Below are positions 11,120-22,544 of a stretch of DNA of 64,000 nucleotides, one piece after another. Every line of letters begins with the position of its first letter. Within the stretch, counting starts at the first letter, position 1. Location of the stretch: the NCBI GenBank assembly GCA_030035585.1, contig CM057465.1:4873501-4937500 (forward strand), in the 5' to 3' direction. The translations under genes were made by a program, and so were the position numbers. The notes beneath the pieces are model-generated. The model did not search any database and had not been told where the DNA came from. It saw only the letters and a list, made by a program, of their open reading frames with translations. Source of the stretch: Dugong dugon (Eukaryota > Chordata > Mammalia > Sirenia > Dugongidae).

Positions 11120-11312
11120 GCGGGGGCCTTGATGCTGAAGAGGTTCTAGCAGAGCGTCCAGACTACATGAGACTAGGAAGAAAGGCCTGATGATCTACTT
11201 CCAAAAACCAGCTGATGAAAACCCTATCAATCACAATGACACAATCTCGTTGTGCATGGGGCCACCATGAGGTGGAGGTCCAACTCGACAACAGCTGCCA
11301 ACGAGGGGGTAT
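11120..11312 (+). mobile_element. RTE-tailed SINE, 5' truncated
   Basis: 'agaaaggcctgatgatctac', 'ctgatgaaaaccctatcaat' and 'tccaactcgacaacagctgc' match the body and tail of the tRNA-Gly-headed SINE at 43,971. The head is missing. Confidence 0.75.
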
Positions 11313-12170
11313 GCCGGGTACAGTTTTTGAAAGGGATAATAGTTATTTCCCAAAATTTTGGCTTCCAGTTTCATCCCTTCCCAAATGGGTTTTGCACACC
11401 ATATGTGCATGGGTGCCCTTCTCCCTCTCTCTCAACACACGGACACACACGCACACAGGCTTCATACACACAGAGGCTTCACACACACTCACAGAAACTC
11501 ATAAACTGGCTTCAGCACCCCGCAGCACAAGCTCACAGACAATGCTGGTGGGCAAGACACTTAGTGTACCCCAAAGGCAACACTGAGGGTCCTGCAGGAC
11601 CCTCCCTTGCCCGATGCAGCCTGTCTCCCGGAAGGACAGGATGCCCGGCAGGCAGAGCCCTCTGTTTCCTCCCTTCTTCATCCTGTCACTGCCTCTGGCT
11701 CTTCACTAACCCATTACCTTGCAAGGGCCAGGGGCCAGGGGCCATGTCTCCCCACCCCAGTGTCACAGTGCGCCCCCCAAATGGTACAAGGCTCACCCCA
11801 TGGCAGGCACTGTGCTCACAGTTGCGGCTCTGGATGCCGGCTGCGTGACTGAGCAGAGGTGAGAGGCACTCTGTCTCCGCAGCCGTAGCAGCTCTTCTCG
11901 GGCAGCTGGCTTCCTCCAGATGTTTCCCAGACGCCAACCACAACTGACTAAAACATCCTGGTCAGCTGTCACCTACCTGAGCTCACCCAAATCCACTGGA
12001 CTAACATGAACAACACAGACGGAGGAGAGGCCATGTTCAGTCAGCAGAGCCACCCGATGCAGAGGGCGCGCCCGCCACGCAGTGAGCAAGGCCAGGCTGC
12101 CCCGTGGTGCCTGGGGGGGCACGGCAGCTCACGCTCGTACACAGCGCTTCGTCTTGTCCTTGTCAGTCTT
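11313..12170. other. Non-coding sequence with a CA-rich patch
   Basis: A CA-rich stretch lies at about 11,437-11,495. Open frames here (up to 198 codons on the plus strand) overlap one another and read as low-complexity His/Thr/Ser-Pro sequence. I see no family. Confidence 0.45.
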
Positions 12171-12300
12171 TTCTTCTTTTTTTTAAACGGTAGTAAAATA
12201 TATAAAACATTCGCCATTTCAACTCAGTGCCATTAATTACATTCTCCACGTGTGCAACCACCACACTACCTGTTTCCAATTTGTTCATCAAGTCTTTGAC
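12171..12300 (-). mobile_element. L1 3' UTR fragment
   Basis: 'taaaatatataaaacattcg' and 'cattaattacattctccacg' followed by 'gtgcaaccaccacactacct' are the reverse complement of an older L1 3' UTR. Confidence 0.75.
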
Positions 12301-12377
12301 GAGGAAACTGAAGCACGCCCAGCCAAATGTCACCCCACTGAGAGGCGGGGCACAGCGGACACAGGCTGCTCTGACCT

Positions 12378-12999
12378 ATTGTCCAGTGTCTCCTCTGCCT
12401 ACCACCCGTACCCAGCCTCTCCCAACCACCCCTGGGGTGAGGGTCAGAGGTAGGACTGTCCAGCTTCTCCTCTGCCTACTGCCCGCACCCGGCCTCTCCC
12501 GACCACCCCTGGGGTGAGGGTCAGAGGTAGGACTGTCCAGCTTCTCCTCTGCCTACTGCCCACACCCAGCCTCTCCCAACCACCCCTGGGGTGAGGGTCA
12601 GAGGTAGGACTGTCCGGCTTCTCCTCTGCCTACCACCCGTACCCAGCCTCTCCCAACCACCCCTGGGGTGAGGGTCAGAGGTAGGACTGTCCGGCTTCTC
12701 CTCTGCCTACCACCCGTACCCAGCCTCTCCCAACCACCCCTGGGGTGAGGGTCAGAGGTAGGACTGTCCAGCTTCTCCTCTGCCTACTGCCCGCACCCAG
12801 CCTCTCCTGACCACCCCTGGGGTGAGGGTCAGAGGTAGGACTGTCCGGCTTCTCCTCTGCCTACTGCCCACACCCAGCCTCTCCCGACCACCCCTGGGGT
12901 AAGGGTCAGAGGTAGGACTGTCCAGCTTCTCCTCTGCCTACCACCCGTACCCAGCCTCTCCCGACCACCCCTGGGGTGAGGGTCAGAGGTAGGACTGTC
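12378..12999. repeat. Minisatellite, 77-bp unit, about 8 copies
   Basis: The phrase 'ggggtgagggtcagaggtag' recurs every 77 bp (about 12,434, 12,511, 12,588, 12,665, 12,742, 12,819, 12,896, 12,973). Copies differ at a few fixed positions (for example taccacccgt versus tactgcccgc), so subtypes are interspersed, as expected from gene conversion or unequal exchange. Confidence 0.97.
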
Positions 13000-13147
13000 T
13001 GGGTCAGCTGCCCAGCCAGGACAGAAGACCTGACATAACAGCTCTCTAACCAAGAAGCCTGAGACTGTGCTTCAGTCAACAGCATGGTCTGGGGGAACCA
13101 GCGACACCTGGTGGCCGTCCCCAGAGGTAACAAGATCTAAGGCTACG

Positions 13148-13564
13148 GGCCCTGTTACGGGTTGAACTGCCTCCCCCAAAAAACACATGTTGAAATCCTA
13201 ACCCTGTACCAGAAAATGTGACCCTGTTTGGAAAGAGGGGTTTTCTTTTGTTGTTAATAATGTTATACTGGAGCAGGGCAGGTCCTAAACCTAGTCCTTC
13301 TGAGGAGGGTCTTATAAAAAAGGACAACAGACAGACACATACACAGGGGAAGACACACAGATGCATCTGTAAGTAGCAAAGGAACGCCAGGGGTTGCCAG
13401 CAGGCACCAGAGCTAGGAGAGAGGCCCACAGAAGAAGCGACAAGGCCAAGACCCGTATTTGGACTTGCAGCTTCTGGAATTGTGAGAAAATAAAAGTCTG
13501 CTCATTAAGGATGCCCTCTTGTGGGTTTGCTGCTATGGGGGCACTAGGGGGCTAAGACAAGCCC
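13148..13564 (+). mobile_element. MaLR (MLT1/MST-like) solo LTR
   Basis: A 407-bp LTR from TGTTACGG (13,153) to ACA (13,559). It has 'gggttgaactgcctccccca' near the start, 'tggaattgtgagaaaataaa' (polyadenylation region) near the end, and a terminal 'gggggctaagaca'. Flanks GGCCC (13,148-13,152) and AGCCC (13,560-13,564) match at four of five bases, consistent with a 5-bp TSD. Confidence 0.85.
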
Positions 13565-13804
13565 ACTGTCTCCACGACTCATTCTGGGCCCGGGACTCCA
13601 GACGAACACTGACTAACAACAGCTCATCTAGAAGGGGAACTCAGGCTGGCTGGGCCCTGACGTCCAGGCCGGGAGCTGCCCGAGGGAGGGGCAGCAGGGT
13701 GCCTGAGACCTGCCACGTGGATGGAGAAGTCTGCTCTGCACCAGACCCAGGCCCCCAGGGAGAACTTACAGCAGATTCTTCTCTCTATAAGAAAGAACTG
13801 TCGT

Positions 13805-13998
13805 TGTTGGAATAATAATAGCCACCACCAGGCCTCGGCCTAGAGCTCTGTATAAATTACAGCGCTTAATCCCCCTAACCACATTACCAGTCAGGTGCCG
13901 TCAGACCCCCAGTCCCACCTGACACATGAGGTTAAGGAATACAGCAGCTGCTAAGTAGCAAATCTAGTATCAGAGCTCAGTCTGCAAGCCTTGCGCCA
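13805..13998 (-). mobile_element. MIR SINE (ancient)
   Basis: Diverged reverse-complement MIR: 'gaataataatagccaccacc', 'tacagcgcttaatcccccta', 'gacacatgaggttaaggaat', 'gctaagtagcaaatctagta'. Confidence 0.72.
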
Positions 13999-15546
13999 CC
14001 AAGACAGTTCCCACAGAGGATGGGGTCGGGGAGGGAAGGGTGCACTGGGTAAGGGTCCCTAGCAGGCCCCTACCAACAATAAAATCTAACAGGCAAGGAA
14101 CCACCTTATAAAGGGCTGCCAGCCCAGAAAAGGGACGAGGCCCCATTACTCTCAGCTGAAACACCCTCAGAAAGAAGCATCAAAGAAAAAATAACCAATC
14201 GCTCAGCCCTGCCTGGCAAAGTATACGTGAGACCACTTAGAGAAACATGTCACAATGCAGTCAAAACTGTAACAATATTTATGACTATTTGCAACAAAAA
14301 TAGTACGCAATAAAAAAGTAATATACAGTAACAGCACAAACATCCTCATGCAGCTTCAGCAACGCCAGCCCGAGCCCTCGATAGGAGAAAAGGCAAAGGC
14401 AGCCATAAAGGGTGGCACTGGGGAGCTTGACTGAATTTCTGTCCAAGGTGCTGATGGAGAGAGGCTGCAAACCTGGGGCCCACCCCCTGCCCCAGTCTCC
14501 CACCAGCGCAGAGAGCCCCAAGCCAGCTCTGGAAGCACAGCCAGGCTGGGTCTGCCCAGACGGGGCATCACTTCAAATTCACAGGGGACCTGCTCCAGGA
14601 TCCCTCTGCAGGTGGTCACAGACCAGGTTATGGGCAGAGTCGCTCCAGCCGGCTCTGCACGGCCTTCCTGTGGCAAGCCCTCTTTCCCTGGCCTCCCAGG
14701 TCCCCGGCGGAGAGCCGCTGCCATGAGATCTATACCTGCAAAGGAGGAGGCTGGCCAGGGGTTCCGCTACAACACTTAACTAGCTCTTCTGAAATCCCTC
14801 CAGTGGGGGGAAGGTGAGAGAAACAGCAAAATTAAACGTAAATGAAATGTTTCAAAATCACCCTAAGTACAAACTTCCTACTGCAAAGCTTTTCCCAAGT
14901 AACTTATATTAAATTCAGTCTCCCAGCTAGTTTCTCATCTCCTCCGTTCTCAGATGGGAATGTCACCCAGACAGAAAGTCCTCTGTCAGGGACAGCGCTC
15001 CGGGCTCCTCCCGTTTAGGGTATGTGTAGAGACGCCCGGGCCCCACACGCTCCTGCGGTATTCTCACTGCTTCCCCGGGCGCCATGAGAACAAAGCACCA
15101 TTACGTATCTGGTAGCGTTTTGTGTATACACGTCTACATGGAACTGAAACGTTTTCATTCCAAACCCCCTTTTCCCTCCCTGGAAACACACAGAGCTGGC
15201 ATGCTTGGCAGTCCCTAGAATAACCCAAGGTTACTTTGTACATCTTATACTTCAGGACTGAGAAGTGCTAACTGGGGGAGGCCACAAGCCCCAGGTGCCA
15301 CACCAAACCCAGTGGCACGTCAACAGAGAAAAAGAACGCACCCTCACAGTTCCCTAAGGTCAGGTAAATGAGGTTGGGGAGGGACGCCATCATGAGGAGA
15401 CAAGAATATTATGAAAAGGCAAAACAAAAGAAGCATAATGCCTGTTACTAATAATTCCAAAGGGGCTAGAAATATATTTAAATAAAAATAGGGAAAACGG
15501 TCAATAATACGGACCAAACCAACCTTAATAACTTAGAACCTATTAG
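13999..15546. other. Repeat-poor non-coding sequence
   Basis: I recognise no repeat between the MIR and the AfroSINE at 15,547. An open frame runs on the minus strand from an ATG at 14,724 in GC-rich sequence (about 122 codons), opposed by a 104-codon frame on the plus strand. Neither shows a domain or a credible splice context. This is a candidate for an exon check against transcript data, not a gene call. Confidence 0.45.
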
Positions 15547-15716
15547 ATATGCCCTGGTGGCACAGTGGTTAAGGACTCAGCTGCTAACCAAAAGGTCAGC
15601 AATTCGGATCCATCAGCCACTCCTTGGAAACCCTATGGGGCAATTCTGCTCTGTCCTATAGAGTTGCTGTGCGTCAGAATCGACTCTATGGCAACGGATT
15701 TGGTTTGGGTTTAGTA
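15547..15716 (+). mobile_element. AfroSINE
   Basis: Complete copy: 'gccctggtggcacagtggtt', 'aaaggtcagcaattcggatc', 'ccctatggggcaattctgct', 'gtcagaatcgactctatggc', 'ggatttggtttgggttt'. Confidence 0.95.
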
Positions 15717-15909
15717 CTGTCTATTACAGACGTTGCTGCTGTTGTTAGTTGCTATTGACTCAGCTTTGATGCATGAAGACGCAATGTGTAACAGAATAAA
15801 ACACGGCCCAGTCCTGTGCCATCTTCACTATCATTGGCATGTCTGACTCCATTGTTTCGGCCATTGTGTCAATCCATCTCATCAAGGGCTTCCTAATTAT
15901 AGACAATAA
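15717..15909 (-). mobile_element. RTE LINE 3' end with C-terminal coding remnant
   Basis: On the minus strand the frame reads the very end of the RTE reverse-transcriptase protein ('MRWIDTMAETMES...') and then the 3' tail ending in (aac)n, seen here as 'gttgctgctgttgttagttg'. It lies between two inverted AfroSINEs. Confidence 0.88.
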
Positions 15910-16112
15910 AAAAAAAAAAAAAACCCACTGCCATTGAGTTGATTCCAACTCATAAAGACCCTATAGGACAGAGGAGGACTATCCCATAGGGTTGCCAAGG
16001 CTGTAAATCTTTACCAAAGCAGATAGTCACGTTTCTCCTGCGTAGCGGCTGTAGGGTTTGGACCGCTGATCTTTCAGTTAGCTTTAACCACTGTGCCACC
16101 ATAGTGGCTATT
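15910..16112 (-). mobile_element. AfroSINE (long variant)
   Basis: Reverse-complement copy beginning at an A-run (15,908-15,924). It shows 'actgccattgagttgattcc', 'ggacagaggaggactatccc', an extra middle segment around 'gcagatagtcacgtttctcc', then 'ggaccgctgatctttcagtt' and 'aaccactgtgccaccatagt'. Confidence 0.92.
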
Positions 16113-17535
16113 TAAATGTGTAGCGATTCAATCATTTCTAATCCTCCTCGTAAAACATGTGCTCTGATTGTTAGAAGTATTGGACATCCCAGACCAGGTC
16201 ATTCTGCCTCCCAGGCCTCCAGGGTGGTGATCGCTTCTATAATAGTCCACATACGTGGAAATCTAAACATTAAAACTGAAGTCGAACGCCTCCAGGCCAG
16301 GCCCACCCAACTCGGGGTCCCCAAAGTGAGGAAGAGGTCACTACAAAATCAGTTCTCCAGACCTCTAAGCCTTCAGCCCAACCCCAGCAAGCCACAGGTC
16401 ATGCAATTCCCTGATACCAAGGGAGACCACACCTCCAGCCCCGGAGACCACACCTCCAGACCGGGAGACCAGGCCTGGACGCTGGCACACGCAAGAAACG
16501 GCCTCGCCCTCATCACTGTGTCTTTACAGCAACACGCAGGCTTCTGTTGTTTTAATGCAGACTGAAGTCGGAAGGGCCAGGTGACATGATGTCTGCGGTC
16601 TGCTTGGAAAGACTTCAGCAAAGGAAAAGAAAACAGAACACGGGGCAGGTGAGCCAGCTGGGGCAGCACCTGAATGGTGGCCGCTGAGCCTGGCTGGCCG
16701 GTGTCTGGCATCACTGTGCTGCTGTCTACCTTGGAGACATGTGAACATCTTGGAAGACAATCATTTTAAAGCTCAAGAGACAGGAAGGGGGCACAGACCT
16801 TCCGGCAGTGATGGATCACGCTCCCATTCTAGAAAACGTCCATTTCCTGAGGAGCAAAGCCTGCGCCATCCTGGGCAGGGCACCTGCTTCCTCTCGCACC
16901 TGGCCCCCACCAGCCCCGTCAACGGCTGCTCTGACCTCGACCTGCTTTGCAGTGTATCTACTCAAAGGTCGAAAGCTCAGGAGGTAAGTCACGTGGCGTG
17001 TCTGAGCTAAGCACGCGCCTGAGTGAACAGACGCTGCCAACTACAGATCTCTCGCGCTCGACTGGAGAACCTCAGCAGCTACCGCTTGTCACCATCATTA
17101 TTTACAAACACAGACCAGGACGACCACACCGTGGTACATGTGCTGCTGAACTAGACGAGCAAGGGGAGAGAAGCTCGCAGCACCTGCTCCCTGCGGATCA
17201 CGCTCGCAGTCTCTGCCTCCAGGCAGTACCCAAGGGCAGGGCCCCCATTTCTCACCCAGATGGGTGTCTGCGGAGCATCCCGTCTTTAAACACAGATGTT
17301 CTCCTCCTCGCCCCACACAGCCCTCCCTGGAGCACTTGGCTGCGTTTTGCGCTCTGGCTGGCTGCTGCCTGCAGTGTGACTGCAGCGGTCCTCGTGGGGA
17401 CATGTCCTCACCGGCCGGCGTTCCCTTCCCGAGGGATAGTGACCCGCTGCACCTTCAAGGTAAACAAGAGCGACAGACTCCCAAGTCCTGAGCTCACAAC
17501 TAGTACATGATCTTCATTCTATCACTTTCACATAA
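16113..17535. other. Non-coding sequence with a small 21-bp repeat
   Basis: About three copies of a 'gggagaccacacctccagac'-like unit lie at 16,422-16,485. Overlapping open frames of up to 187 codons exist (16,947-17,510, plus) without domain signatures. Confidence 0.45.
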
Positions 17536-18020
17536 AAGAGCCTAATATCTTGAGCAGAATGGCTTTAAGGGGCTCAACAATTTCTTCATATACATTATTC
17601 ATTTGGTGACACGAAACTGTTATTTCACTGAGATTACTGTAAATCGCTACATGAAGAGATGGCTTGCATGAACAATTAAACGATAGATATGATAAACTAG
17701 ATTCATAAGCTTTATGTTCCTATAACATAAATTCCTTGAATGATTTAACTCCACAGAGCTAGAAAATTCTTTCCAGACGGCAGATTCGTGGAGCTGCAGC
17801 TCCCCCAGCAGCATGTAACAAAAACCCACCGAAGACTGAAAGGAAAAACAGCTAATAAAAGGTTTAATATTACTATGGTAACCCACAGCAACTTGTTTCA
17901 AAAATGAATAATAGCTCTGTTAGGTGCTTCATTAAAATTTTTTCAACCAAATACTGCCCTTAATCTTCTCAATGGAACAAAAGATTTATTCAGAATACAT
18001 GTAGGAAACTGGAAGTCACG
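17536..18020. other. AT-rich, repeat-free island (possible conserved element)
   Basis: About 480 bp of AT-rich unique sequence lies inside GC-rich surroundings. It has homeodomain-like words ('caattaaacg', 'taattaaa'-like runs) and 'ctatggtaacccacagcaac', which resembles an RFX half-site pair. I recognise no transposon here. Regulatory function is only a suggestion from composition. Confidence 0.25.
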
Positions 18021-18674
18021 TCAGATAGAGCTGCGCGCCTGAGCCGAGACATCATGAGTCTGTGCAGAGAGAAGATAGAATCTAATCAGTCAAGAGGAGA
18101 GAGAGCTGGGTATTTACCCAGAACAATTAATTAAAAGTCTGGATATCCTGTTATGTTCTTCTCTCCATTAATCCACAAACTAAAGACAGTCCCTGTCTCA
18201 CCAGAATAACCATCTCTTGACACCAGGCGACTGCCTACAGATAACACAGGCATCAAAGGTCGGCGTCCCAGAAGCTCAGGCTGCGGGCAAACAAGCCCCG
18301 AGGCCGAGCCGAGTGCTGGGGCCGCGTGGGCACAGGAAGAACGCTGTTGTCCGGGGGCTCTGGATAGAAACACTCCAGAATCAAGACTTGTCTGCTGGAG
18401 GGGTTCTTGGAGACCACCTCTGCCACGTTTCCTTCAGGAGGGCATGTTGTGTCTTGGTGACATCCCATGCTCTCATCTCCCGCCCAGTGCTCCCCACTCA
18501 GGAGCGTCAGGGGTCCACGAGACGGGCAGAGGCTTCCCTCAGACCAGGCAAGGTTAGAGCTAAAGACCCTGGAGCAGGTCATCTGGAACCATCCATCCCC
18601 ACTAGACCCACCCACAAGTTCTACCAACTCTCCAACCCCTCTCCTTCAAAACTCGCTCCTGCCCTACCTCCATG
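18021..18674. other. Non-coding sequence, nothing recognised
   Basis: Open frames on both strands (162 and 124 codons) overlap in antisense and have no known domain. Confidence 0.4.
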
Positions 18675-18945
18675 CACGCTCTCAGCGGCGGGCCCTCCCG
18701 GATGACCCCACAGCAAGCTCCCAGCCGCGGGCCCCCCCAGATGATCCCATGGCAAGCTCCCAGCGGCGAACCACCCCTGGATGACCCCACGGCAAGCTCT
18801 CAGCAGCGGGCCCTCCCGGGTGACCTCCACGCAAGCTCAGTGAAGGGCCCTCCCGGATGACCCCACGGCAAGCTCTCAGCGAAGGGCCGTCCCGGATGAC
18901 CTCCACGCAAGCTCTCAGCGAAAGGCCCTCCCAGATGACCCCACC
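18675..18945. repeat. Minisatellite, 39-bp unit, about 7 copies
   Basis: 'gcaagctctcagcg' plus 'ggccctcccggatgacc' recurs with 'caagctc' at 18,714, 18,753, 18,793, 18,832, 18,869 and 18,908 (37-40 bp). It underlies much of a 296-codon minus-strand open frame (18,682-19,572), which I therefore do not call a gene. Confidence 0.95.
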
Positions 18946-19737
18946 AGTGGTCATGTACCACAAGGCTCGTACACCGACTTTATGCTTGTGGCCAGATTGC
19001 CGGGACATACGTAACAAGTGCTTAACGAACACTGACAAACACATACGTGGTGGGAGATGTGGCTGCCCAGACGCTTGATGGGTACATGCTCTGTTATACA
19101 ACGAAGTCCTCGAACTTCTAAAAAGAGAGGGAAGCAGCACGCAACTGAATGTTTCACCTTCTCGACGGCACTTCCCAGTGAACACAACAGCCACCCTGAA
19201 TGGCTGCGTGTCACAGGGAGGCCAAGGGGTGCTATCTTCTGGTGCTGCCCCTACCCTCAAGACACAGACTGACGGGAAAGGACTTGGACCCTGAGCATCT
19301 CCACGTCCCAGCATTCGCCAGTCTTCACCCACACAGGCACCCACACACGCACACGCACGGGGAGGCCGGTCTGGCCCAGCCAACCAAACGATACACCAAA
19401 AAGACAAGACTGTGGGACCAAGTCGGGACTGAACAACCCACAAACATCTGGCCTGGGATTTTTTGACATCTTCCCATCTGCTTTCTGGCCCCAACATAGC
19501 ACGCCGACGGCATGTGCCCGTATGGCAAACGGAGAGCAGCTGAGAGGGAAGACGGGCTGCACGTGAAAACACCGGTATCGCTAGGCATTACCATGTTACG
19601 TTTATTCTCACAGGTGAGCCCACTTGGAGCAAGATGCACCTTGTTTTCATTAAGACGGAAGGAGGCTGGCCTTCTTCACCCAAAGAGCTAGGGAGCATCC
19701 GGCTCAGGTGGCCCAGCTCAGACCCTGTTTACCTTCT
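18946..19737. other. Non-coding sequence, nothing recognised
   Basis: A short CA-rich patch lies at about 19,333-19,356. Minus-strand open frames here are Cys/Val-rich low-information sequence. Confidence 0.4.
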
Positions 19738-19838
19738 TTAACTGGTAATAACAACAAAAAACAAACCCGTTGTCAACAGAGTACAACTGCCCCTGAGCTC
19801 TTAACCACTGCACCACCAGGGCTCCTTAACTGGTAATA
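19738..19838 (-). mobile_element. Internally deleted AfroSINE with 13-bp TSD
   Basis: Only 75 bp of SINE remain (19,751-19,825): the tail side 'acaaacccgttgtcaacaga' joined directly to the head side 'gctcttaaccactgcaccac'. The flanking 13-bp TTAACTGGTAATA is identical at 19,738-19,750 and 19,826-19,838. The preserved flanks show that the deletion is inside the element, either before or after insertion. Confidence 0.93.
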
Positions 19839-19849
19839 GCGCCTCCTTT

Positions 19850-20031
19850 ACTCTCAAAGGAGCCCTGGTGGCACACTGGTTAAGAGTTCGGCTGCTAGCC
19901 AAAAGGTGAGCAGTTTGAATCCACCAGCCGCTCCTTGGGAACCCTGTGGGGCCGTTCTACCCTGTCCTATAGGGTGGCTGTGAGTCGGAATCCACTCGAT
20001 GGCAACGGGTTTGGTTTTTTAACTCTCAAAG
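19850..20031 (+). mobile_element. AfroSINE with perfect 10-bp TSD
   Basis: Full-length copy with 'gagccctggtggcacactgg', 'caaaaggtgagcagtttgaa', 'gtgagtcggaatccactcga' and a T-rich end. ACTCTCAAAG is repeated at 19,850-19,859 and 20,022-20,031. Confidence 0.96.
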
Positions 20032-20419
20032 CAGATGATGAATTACACGGTCCTAAAGAGAACTCTGCAGAAGTCCCCAGGAGCCAGCCAGAGAACAAGG
20101 GCCCTCCCCAAGCCCAACTCACTTCTGAGCAGTGACAAGGTGCCCCTCCCAGGTGCTGGTGGCACACAGTGTGCTCTGCGCACAGACAGCAGGGGTGCAT
20201 CTAGGGAGGTGGTGATAACAAACGGTTAGTGGGGGCACTGCTCCACAACAAAGTCCTGAAGTCCAAGGAGATGCTCAACAGTTGGCCCCCCGGACACAAG
20301 CAGCTCCTGCTTACAGAGCAACCACTGTGCACCAGGCTCTGTGCCAGTCACTGTACACCACTGTCACCTTTACTTCTGCAGGGTGACACCAGCCATCCCT
20401 CCCACAGCAATCTATACTT
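20032..20419. other. Non-coding sequence, nothing firm
   Basis: 'accactgtgcaccaggctct' at about 20,321 recalls an old MIR, but the match is short. Confidence 0.35.
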
Positions 20420-20870
20420 CTCTGCTGGGTTCCATAATTCAATGCAATGGCCACACAGAACTCACAAGCCACCCTCACAGTTATAGGGTTTACTAGGGAA
20501 CTAACGGTTACAGTTCAGGCTCACGAACACTCAGGATACAGTTGTTCCATCAGGACAGCCTCTCCCCAGCTATGCTCACAGACACGCCTCTCCCTGGCAC
20601 TCGGCTTCTGCCCAGAGGCAGTCAGCTTTCTCTCTCCGTGGGCCGGGAAGCCCACCACACCATCTCCTGCTGCAGGGTCTTCCCTTCCTTGGTGGTGGTG
20701 GGTTCCTCCTCTCTGCGCTAGAATTGGCTCTTTTAAGGCAAAGCTGACCAATCCCCTTAGTAGGCCACAATCACCCTGTCACACAATCACCTGGGTGGTA
20801 GTTACAAGACCATGGCTAGAAAGGCCACACACAAAAACAATTCACCCACCGCAAATGTCACGTACACTCT
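20420..20870 (-). mobile_element. ERVL/MaLR-type LTR-like repeat, diverged
   Basis: It shares an ordered set of words with the longer element at 39,045 ('gggttccataattcaatgca', 'tttactagggaactaac', 'caggatacagttgttc', 'gctgaccaatccccttagta', 'ggccacaatcaccctgt'). Two copies with this common order indicate one interspersed family. LTR status is inferred and the ends are approximate. Confidence 0.55.
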
Positions 20871-21061
20871 AGGTGGTAGCCTATTCGGGTGTTTACTGAC
20901 AATTCTTTCACTTTTTTCTATGTTTGAAATTTTTTGGAATAAAGTGTTAAAAATAAACATCTGGTCCTGGATCCCAGTGAGGCCCAAACCCAATGACTGA
21001 TCAGCCTGTTTGGGTTTTGGCCAAATCGTACCCAGAGCCGAGTGGTCCCTCTCCCAACCGA

Positions 21062-21340
21062 CCCCTGCTATTCCAGCTCTGGGTTGCTCCTGCCTTTCTG
21101 GAGAATGCAAACCTGGCCCCTGCTATTCCAGTTCTGGGTTGCTCCTGCCTTTCCGGAGAATGCAAACCTGGCCCCTGCTATTCCAGCTCTGGGTTGCTCC
21201 TGCCTTTCCGGAGAATGCAAACCTGGCCCCTGCTATTCCAGCTCTGGGTTGCTCCTGCCTTTCCGGAGAATGCAAACCTGGCCCCTGCTATTCCAGCTCT
21301 GGGTTGCTCCTGCCTTTCCAGAGAATACAAACCTGGCAGT
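21062..21340. repeat. Minisatellite, 55-bp unit, 5 copies
   Basis: 'tgctattccagctctgggtt' starts at 21,066, 21,121, 21,176, 21,231 and 21,286 (55-bp spacing exactly). The inner copies are almost identical. As 55 is not a multiple of three and the unit has no plus-strand stop in any frame, all three plus frames stay open (144, 150 and 118 codons); these are not genes. Confidence 0.97.
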
Positions 21341-22544
21341 GCATGTTTCAGACCAGGGAAAGTCTGGACACTTGCCATGGAAACGTCTACAGCTGTAACT
21401 TACACATCCATGCTTGTCTTATGTTAGATGGGCAAATCATAACATCTGGAGGGTCGCTGTAGGGGCATCAGGAATATCTCAATGCAATCTAAATAATAAA
21501 ATGCTACTAAAAAAATTGCTTTAAGGCACCTGGCAGAGGGAGCAGGTGGGGACCGAAGCCCAACTGCTCTCGGCTGGCAGGCCCTCGTGCCCTGGCCCGA
21601 GAGGAAGGAGCCTGGTCCAGCTGGCATTCAGCACCGACAGACGGGCAGGCAGCCGCCATGCCACCTCAACCCGGGCTCAGGAAAACCAGCCGACTCACCC
21701 CTCTGTTGCACCTGGACCTGGACCTGGACCCTGGACCCTCACCCTGGATTCTGTCTGAAATGCTCCTCCTGTCTCCACCTACAGAGGCCCAGCCTCTGCC
21801 CAGTCAGCACCTCGTCCTAGAAATCCCCGGATCACCTCAGCTAGACATGTCCCCGCCCTCCTTGGACACTCAGCCTTCACCAGTGACTTGTCTGAGTCTC
21901 GTCGTCCCGCTAGGTCATAAAGTCCTTGGGGACAGGGACCTTGCTAGACTCGTCTCTAGGCAGTGCGGCACCTTTAGACAGAGTAGTGTGAGCCCAGTGT
22001 ACTGACAGGGGTACGCTATGGGAGAAGACACTGTGTCTGCATGCGAGGAGCCGACAATGCCACTGGTCTCTGGCTGCCAACCTCAAAGGCCCTAAGTCGG
22101 CGCCCACGGAAGCCTGACACTTGCCATTACTCATCTTACGGCACTCCCAAAGCTGGTCTAATTGGGAGTTCTCTGCCTATAATTCAAGTAAGTTCAAAAT
22201 GGGGCTTGCCCATGACCCTCAAATCCAAACAACTTAGCTTCTCACAAGTGTGGTGACTGTGTTAAAAGGCACAAGAGTGCTTTGACACACAGGTTTCACC
22301 TCCTCAAAAAAAAAAAAAAAAAACAGGGGTCCTAAACACTGCCTGATCATTACAGGCATAAAATTATAATATTACGTATATAAAACATACACAGAGTGAA
22401 ATTAAAACAAAGTGTCTTCCCATCAACCTGTTTCAGATTTCAGTCCTGATTGAGTCTGGGCCTCTCACACAGGAGAAACTTAACTCTCCATCCCATTCGA
22501 CCTGGCCAAGCCGCCTGGACCTCCGCCCAGTTTGGCAGGGTCGC
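21341..22544. other. Non-coding, with an L2-like trace and an A-run
   Basis: 'ataaagtccttggggacagg' at about 21,915 resembles an L2 3' end. A pure A-run lies at 22,306-22,323. An imperfect hexamer patch 'tggacctggacctggacc' is present near 21,716. No exon was recognised. Confidence 0.45.

Noticed and set aside
14356..14724. First exon starting 'MAAALRR' on the minus strand
   Set aside because: Plausible start and GC-rich surroundings, but no splice donor or homologue could be recognised, and an antisense frame of similar length exists.
18682..19572. 296-codon minus-strand open frame, longest in the window
   Set aside because: A large part is the 39-bp minisatellite (a multiple of three). 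The rest has no domain, and the plus strand is open over part of it as well.
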